NCBI GenBank assembly: GCA_020637335.1
Contig: JACJWC010000007.1
Location: 124,001-188,000, forward strand
Length of the DNA: 64,000 nt
Origin: Acidobacteriota bacterium
Lineage (GTDB): Bacteria > Acidobacteriota > Holophagae > Acanthopleuribacterales > Acanthopleuribacteraceae
Reading direction: 5' to 3'
The stretch's first letter is position 1. Every line of letters starts with the position of its first letter. Positions 60,958-64,000 of this stretch are shown here, in pieces. The notes under the pieces are model-generated. The model was given only the letters and a program-made list of their open reading frames with translations. It did not search any database and was not told the origin of the DNA. A program made the translations under genes and the position numbers.

Positions 60958-61261
60958 CTCTAGCGAGGAAAAAGCGGGTCCATTCGGCCTTTCGGCCAAT
61001 ATCCCAATCGGACACAAACGGGTGCCAAATGAAAAAATTTGGCGGTCACCAAAACCCTACTGCATTCCCGAAACTCAAAAAAAACAAAACCCAACATGAC
61101 AATTGTATCGCCACAAAGGGACAAGGGTTACTTGCTGGCTGGCTTGGCTCCTGATAATCCTTGGGGCGGACCTCCAACTCAAATCTTTGTGCATTCATTT
61201 CCGCTCTGGGGAGGGTGGAATTGTTCGCTGGAGGTCCACCTCATTTCTTTAGGAGAGAAAT
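60958..61261. other. Intergenic region with long-range inverted repeat
   Basis: No gene. Nine-base perfect arms GGACCTCCA (61168-61176) and TGGAGGTCC (61229-61237) flank a 52-base loop and end about 24 bases before the metzincin ATG, with the GGAG ribosome site at 61251-61254 just beyond. It could fold in the leader of that message. Confidence 0.4.
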
Positions 61262-62023
61262 ATGACAAAATTCGTGTATACATGGGGGGCTTTGCTGTTA
61301 ATGGGTTCTGCCCTCGCCCAGGATCGGGAGGCGAATGAGCCTTTTACGTCCTATCAAACGACCGATCCCTTTGGCAATAAGGTAACAGTCGTAATTGATG
61401 CACCGAATCCGGAGCCCAAAGAAGAGCCCTGGTATGATCCCAATAGTCCCTGGTTCCAAGGCTACGATGCCGTGGATGAGTTCGATATGTTTAAACCGGG
61501 CGATGAACGGGTTGCCGCTTCCGTCACGGTTAACGTTTATGTGGTCGCGGATGAAGAGTATCGCGCGCGTTATTCCGACTGGCAGAACCGCTGTTACCAG
61601 ATCATTGAAACGGCAGACAACAGTTATTGGCGTGATTTCAGCATCAACTGGGTCATTCGGGGTTACTACTCCTGGACCAGTAATGGCAACAACGCCAGCC
61701 AAATCCTCAGCGATCTGGCCAATGATGCACGCAATCTGCCCAATGGACTGATCATGGGTTTCACGGCGGATGCGCGATTTGATGCCGGCGGAATTGCCTA
61801 CGTGTATGGCTCCAATCCACGCAAAGGCTTTTCGGTCTGCCTCGACCAAGGTGTCAGCAGTACAACCTCCGCCTTACGCCATGAGGCCGGCCACAACTAC
61901 GGCTGTTACCACGATTACGACCCAATCGTGTGCCTGATGAACTATACCTACTCTTACCGCATTGACTACTTCGATTCGGCCCACAACAACTTGATCAACA
62001 ACCATCAAAACTGGTTCCGTTAA
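61262..62023 (+). CDS. Secreted metzincin-type zinc metalloprotease
   Basis: 253 residues. Signal peptide MTKFVYTWGALLLMGSALAQ. The zinc motif LRHEAGHNYGCYHDYD fits HExxHxxGxxHD of metzincins, and the downstream CLMNYTY supplies the Met-turn. The propeptide-like N-terminal ~75 residues are rich in Pro, Asp and Glu. Disulfide candidates are few. The length matches a single catalytic domain, so it is a small secreted endopeptidase. Confidence 0.88.
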   Translation: MTKFVYTWGALLLMGSALAQDREANEPFTSYQTTDPFGNKVTVVIDAPNPEPKEEPWYDPNSPWFQGYDAVDEFDMFKPGDERVAASVTVNVYVVADEEYRARYSDWQNRCYQIIETADNSYWRDFSINWVIRGYYSWTSNGNNASQILSDLANDARNLPNGLIMGFTADARFDAGGIAYVYGSNPRKGFSVCLDQGVSSTTSALRHEAGHNYGCYHDYDPIVCLMNYTYSYRIDYFDSAHNNLINNHQNWFR

Positions 62024-62138
62024 CCCTCCATCCGCCTCCTGCTCCGGCAGGAGGCACCCCACCACATATTCCTTTTCAGCTCCAGATGTTGGCTATTGGA
62101 CATCACGCCTGCCAAACAACCGACCAAGTCCTGATTCC

Positions 62139-63461
62139 CTATAGAGCCCCGCGCAAGTCGTGAAGCAATTGGCGGAAAGCGTTTGGGTCTTGGTAGTTGG
62201 CCTCGCCTTTTTGGGCGACCAGCCTGCCACTCACCCAGGATTCAAGAACCGGGTTGCGATTGCCATTAAACACAAGGGCATCCAAAAGGTGGGCATGTTG
62301 AAAGAGGTTAGGGTTCTGACTATCCAAAACCAACCAGTCGGCCTGATATCCCACTTCCAAGCGACCGACTTTGCGGTCCAGAACCGCGCTGGCAGAAGTC
62401 CAGCAGCCATTTAATAATCGCGTTCCACTACTCCCGTGTTTGCCTGCCGCAATGTTGCGTTTTCGGTGCAATAAGCGCTGCCCATACTCCAACCAACGCA
62501 ACTCCTCAAAGGGGGAAACACTGGAGTTGGAATCCGACCCAATGCCCCAGCGACCATTTAGCTTTTGGAACGCCTCCAAACTAAAAAAACCATCGCCTAA
62601 ATTGGCTTCGGTTGTGGGACACAGCGCCACAGTCGCACCGGATGAGGTAATCGCCTGGATCTCATCCGCCACCAAATGGGTTGCATGGACCAAACACCAT
62701 TTGGCAGAAACATCCATATGTTTATACAACCATTGCACGGGCCGATGATCGTAGCTGGCCAAACACTGCTCGACCTCTTTCATCTGCTCGGAAATATGAA
62801 TATGACAAGGCAAAGGTCCCAAACTGGCCGAAACAGCTTGTAATGTAAGTGTATCCACCGCCCGCAATGAGTGCGGTGCCCAGCCTAAACGAATCTGCTG
62901 ATTACAGGGTGCGCGCAAATCCTCAATCAAGCGCAGGTACTCATCTGTTTCCAGAAAGAAGCCTTTTTGCGGACCTTGCAGGGCCTGCCGGCCAAAACCG
63001 CCCTGCTGATACAGTACGGGCAATAAGGTCAGACCTATGCCAACATCTTTGGCCGCTTGAATCAGAGCCAGACTCATCTCTAACGGATGCGGCTGGTGAA
63101 GATAATGGAATTCGGCCACGTGGTTATAACCTGCGGCAACCATCTCGCCATAGAGTTGGATCGCGATGGTGTAGAGCCGTTCGGGATTGATCCAAGCGGC
63201 AACGGCGTACATGGCTTCGCGCCAGGTCCAGAAATCGTCTTCCTTGCCTTGGGTCGATTCAGCCAACCCGGCCAGAACCCGCTGAAACGCATGCGAATGC
63301 AGGTTGGGAATGGCAGGCACGAGCGTTTCCACCCGCGAATCCTCAGGTTGGGGTGCGGACTGCGGCGTTACACGCAAGATTTCAGAATCTTCCCATTCAA
63401 TCCGAACGTTTGAGGCCCAACCCATGGGCAAATAGGCATTTTCGGCAAACAAACTGGCCAT
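62139..63461 (-). CDS. hutF: Formimidoylglutamate deiminase
   Basis: About 440 residues from ATG 63461, two bases after the hutI stop and with AGGAG upstream. It is an amidohydrolase-fold protein: NLHSHAFQRVLAGLAE (HxH metal site), WTWREAMYAVAAWINPERLY (HutF-specific), CHIHISEQMKEVEQC, WCLVHATHLV and CPTTEANLGDGFF, and a later GIGSDSNSSVSPFEELRWLE (catalytic Asp). HutF converts N-formimidoylglutamate to N-formylglutamate and ammonia in histidine degradation. Confidence 0.93.
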   Translation of the reverse strand: MASLFAENAYLPMGWASNVRIEWEDSEILRVTPQSAPQPEDSRVETLVPAIPNLHSHAFQRVLAGLAESTQGKEDDFWTWREAMYAVAAWINPERLYTIAIQLYGEMVAAGYNHVAEFHYLHQPHPLEMSLALIQAAKDVGIGLTLLPVLYQQGGFGRQALQGPQKGFFLETDEYLRLIEDLRAPCNQQIRLGWAPHSLRAVDTLTLQAVSASLGPLPCHIHISEQMKEVEQCLASYDHRPVQWLYKHMDVSAKWCLVHATHLVADEIQAITSSGATVALCPTTEANLGDGFFSLEAFQKLNGRWGIGSDSNSSVSPFEELRWLEYGQRLLHRKRNIAAGKHGSSGTRLLNGCWTSASAVLDRKVGRLEVGYQADWLVLDSQNPNLFQHAHLLDALVFNGNRNPVLESWVSGRLVAQKGEANYQDPNAFRQLLHDLRGAL

Positions 63462-63463
63462 AA

Positions 63464-64000
63464 CTACTCCTGAAGCTGACCGGCAAGATAAACGGCATGA
63501 AGGTGCGGCGCACCCCAATAATACAAAGGCCAATAAGGATCGTGATGGTCAACCACCAGAAAATCAGCACGTGACCCGACTTCCAACCGACCGGCATCGT
63601 CTAAGCCCAATGCATCGGCAGCATGGACAGTACCAGCAAGGAACGCCTCTTCGGCACTGAGGCCACCTTGGATCATGGCCATTTGCAGGGCCAGGAACAG
63701 GCTGGGCATCGGTGAACTGCCCGGGTTGAGATCGGTAGCGATAGCAAGCTTGAGTCCGGCATCCCACATTTTTCGGGCAGGCGGAAACGGTTTTTTGAGG
63801 ATGTAGGCAGCCCCAGGCAGAAGGGTTCCCACAGTCCCAGCCGCCTGCATGACGGCCCAATCTTCGGGACCCGTTTGCTCCAAGTGATCGGCGCTCAAGC
63901 CCTTTAATTCAGCAACCAAGGCGCTGGCACCCGTCCAGGTCAGTTGTTCAGCGTGGACTTTGATTTTGAAACCCAGATTTTGCGCACAAGTCAGAATCTG
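63464..64000 (-). CDS. hutI: Imidazolonepropionase, C-terminal part (cut by window end)
   Basis: The reading frame runs from the window edge at 64000 to the stop at 63464, giving 179 residues of a protein normally ~400 long, so the N-terminal half lies outside. Visible are KVHAEQLTWTGASALVAELK, LSADHLEQTGPEDW, LLPGAAYILKKPFPPARK, IATDLNPGSSPMPSLFLALQ (metal-site Asp region) and AADALGLDDAGRLEVGSRAD. It hydrolyses imidazolone propionate to formimidoylglutamate, feeding the adjacent HutF. Upstream hutH and hutU are not in view. Confidence 0.93.
   Translation of the reverse strand, partial: QILTCAQNLGFKIKVHAEQLTWTGASALVAELKGLSADHLEQTGPEDWAVMQAAGTVGTLLPGAAYILKKPFPPARKMWDAGLKLAIATDLNPGSSPMPSLFLALQMAMIQGGLSAEEAFLAGTVHAADALGLDDAGRLEVGSRADFLVVDHHDPYWPLYYWGAPHLHAVYLAGQLQE

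Noticed and set aside
1..64000. CRISPR arrays, tRNA/rRNA genes, insertion sequences, prophage
   Set aside because: No regularly spaced repeats, no cloverleaf or rRNA signature, and no transposase, integrase or phage structural gene recognised.

Overview
The window looks like chromosomal DNA of a Gram-negative, aerobic bacterium of medium GC content. It encodes a lipid A-type acyltransferase, OmpA-like peptidoglycan-binding domains, a TorF-like porin, lipoproteins with lipoboxes, a caa3-type cytochrome oxidase, Ser/Thr kinases and cobalamin-binding radical SAM enzymes. The mix (M2 peptidase, SCO/SURF1/caa3 set, HutF-type histidine degradation, eukaryote-like kinase) would fit an Acidobacteriota-like lineage, but this is a guess from gene content. 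I saw no rRNA, tRNA, CRISPR array, prophage or insertion sequence.

Layout. 1-377: no gene recognised. 378-14063: cell-surface polymer and lipid region with three stacked methyltransferases behind a B12-radical SAM enzyme, two glycosyltransferases, an AT-rich sulfotransferase, a Wzy-like polymerase, a Wzz-like protein, two paralogous B12-radical SAM enzymes and a nucleotidyltransferase. 14072-14672: ParE/RelE-Phd toxin-antitoxin module with its operator. 14762-16905: two-gene secreted esterase operon behind a palindrome-rich promoter. 17085-25000: cytochrome oxidase region (SCO, SURF1, a second SCO, CoxB-A-C-D, a PDZ protein, heme O synthase). 25089-26748: two acyltransferases. 26857-33833: hybrid histidine kinase, methyltransferase, SPFH/ribbon-helix-helix pair, lipoprotein and an arginase-family enzyme. 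33972-41696: M28 and M2 peptidases, isocitrate dehydrogenase, lipid kinase, glycosyltransferase and a TPR-like secreted protein.

41746-55093 holds the most interesting locus. A receiver-Ser/Thr kinase fusion is divergent from a porin gene, and ten tightly packed genes follow: a secreted substrate-binding-protein/OmpA fusion, a von Willebrand A lipoprotein, a second membrane-anchored SBP/OmpA fusion, a membrane coiled-coil protein, a PspA/IM30 (ESCRT-III superfamily) protein, a free SBP with permease and ATPase of a taurine/urea-type ABC importer, an AAA+ ATPase and a phospholipase D-family enzyme. Gaps are 0-21 bases, or the genes overlap, and a good promoter lies just before the first fusion gene. 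I read this as one envelope-spanning machine in which ligand-binding domains are tethered to the cell wall and coupled to membrane remodelling or repair. I know of no characterised system with this exact composition, but I could not search for one.

55218-64000: mixed accessory and metabolic genes (CpeT-like protein, pseudouridine synthase, ring-opening dioxygenase, secreted proteins, a metzincin protease) and the histidine-degradation genes hutF and hutI, the latter cut by the window end.
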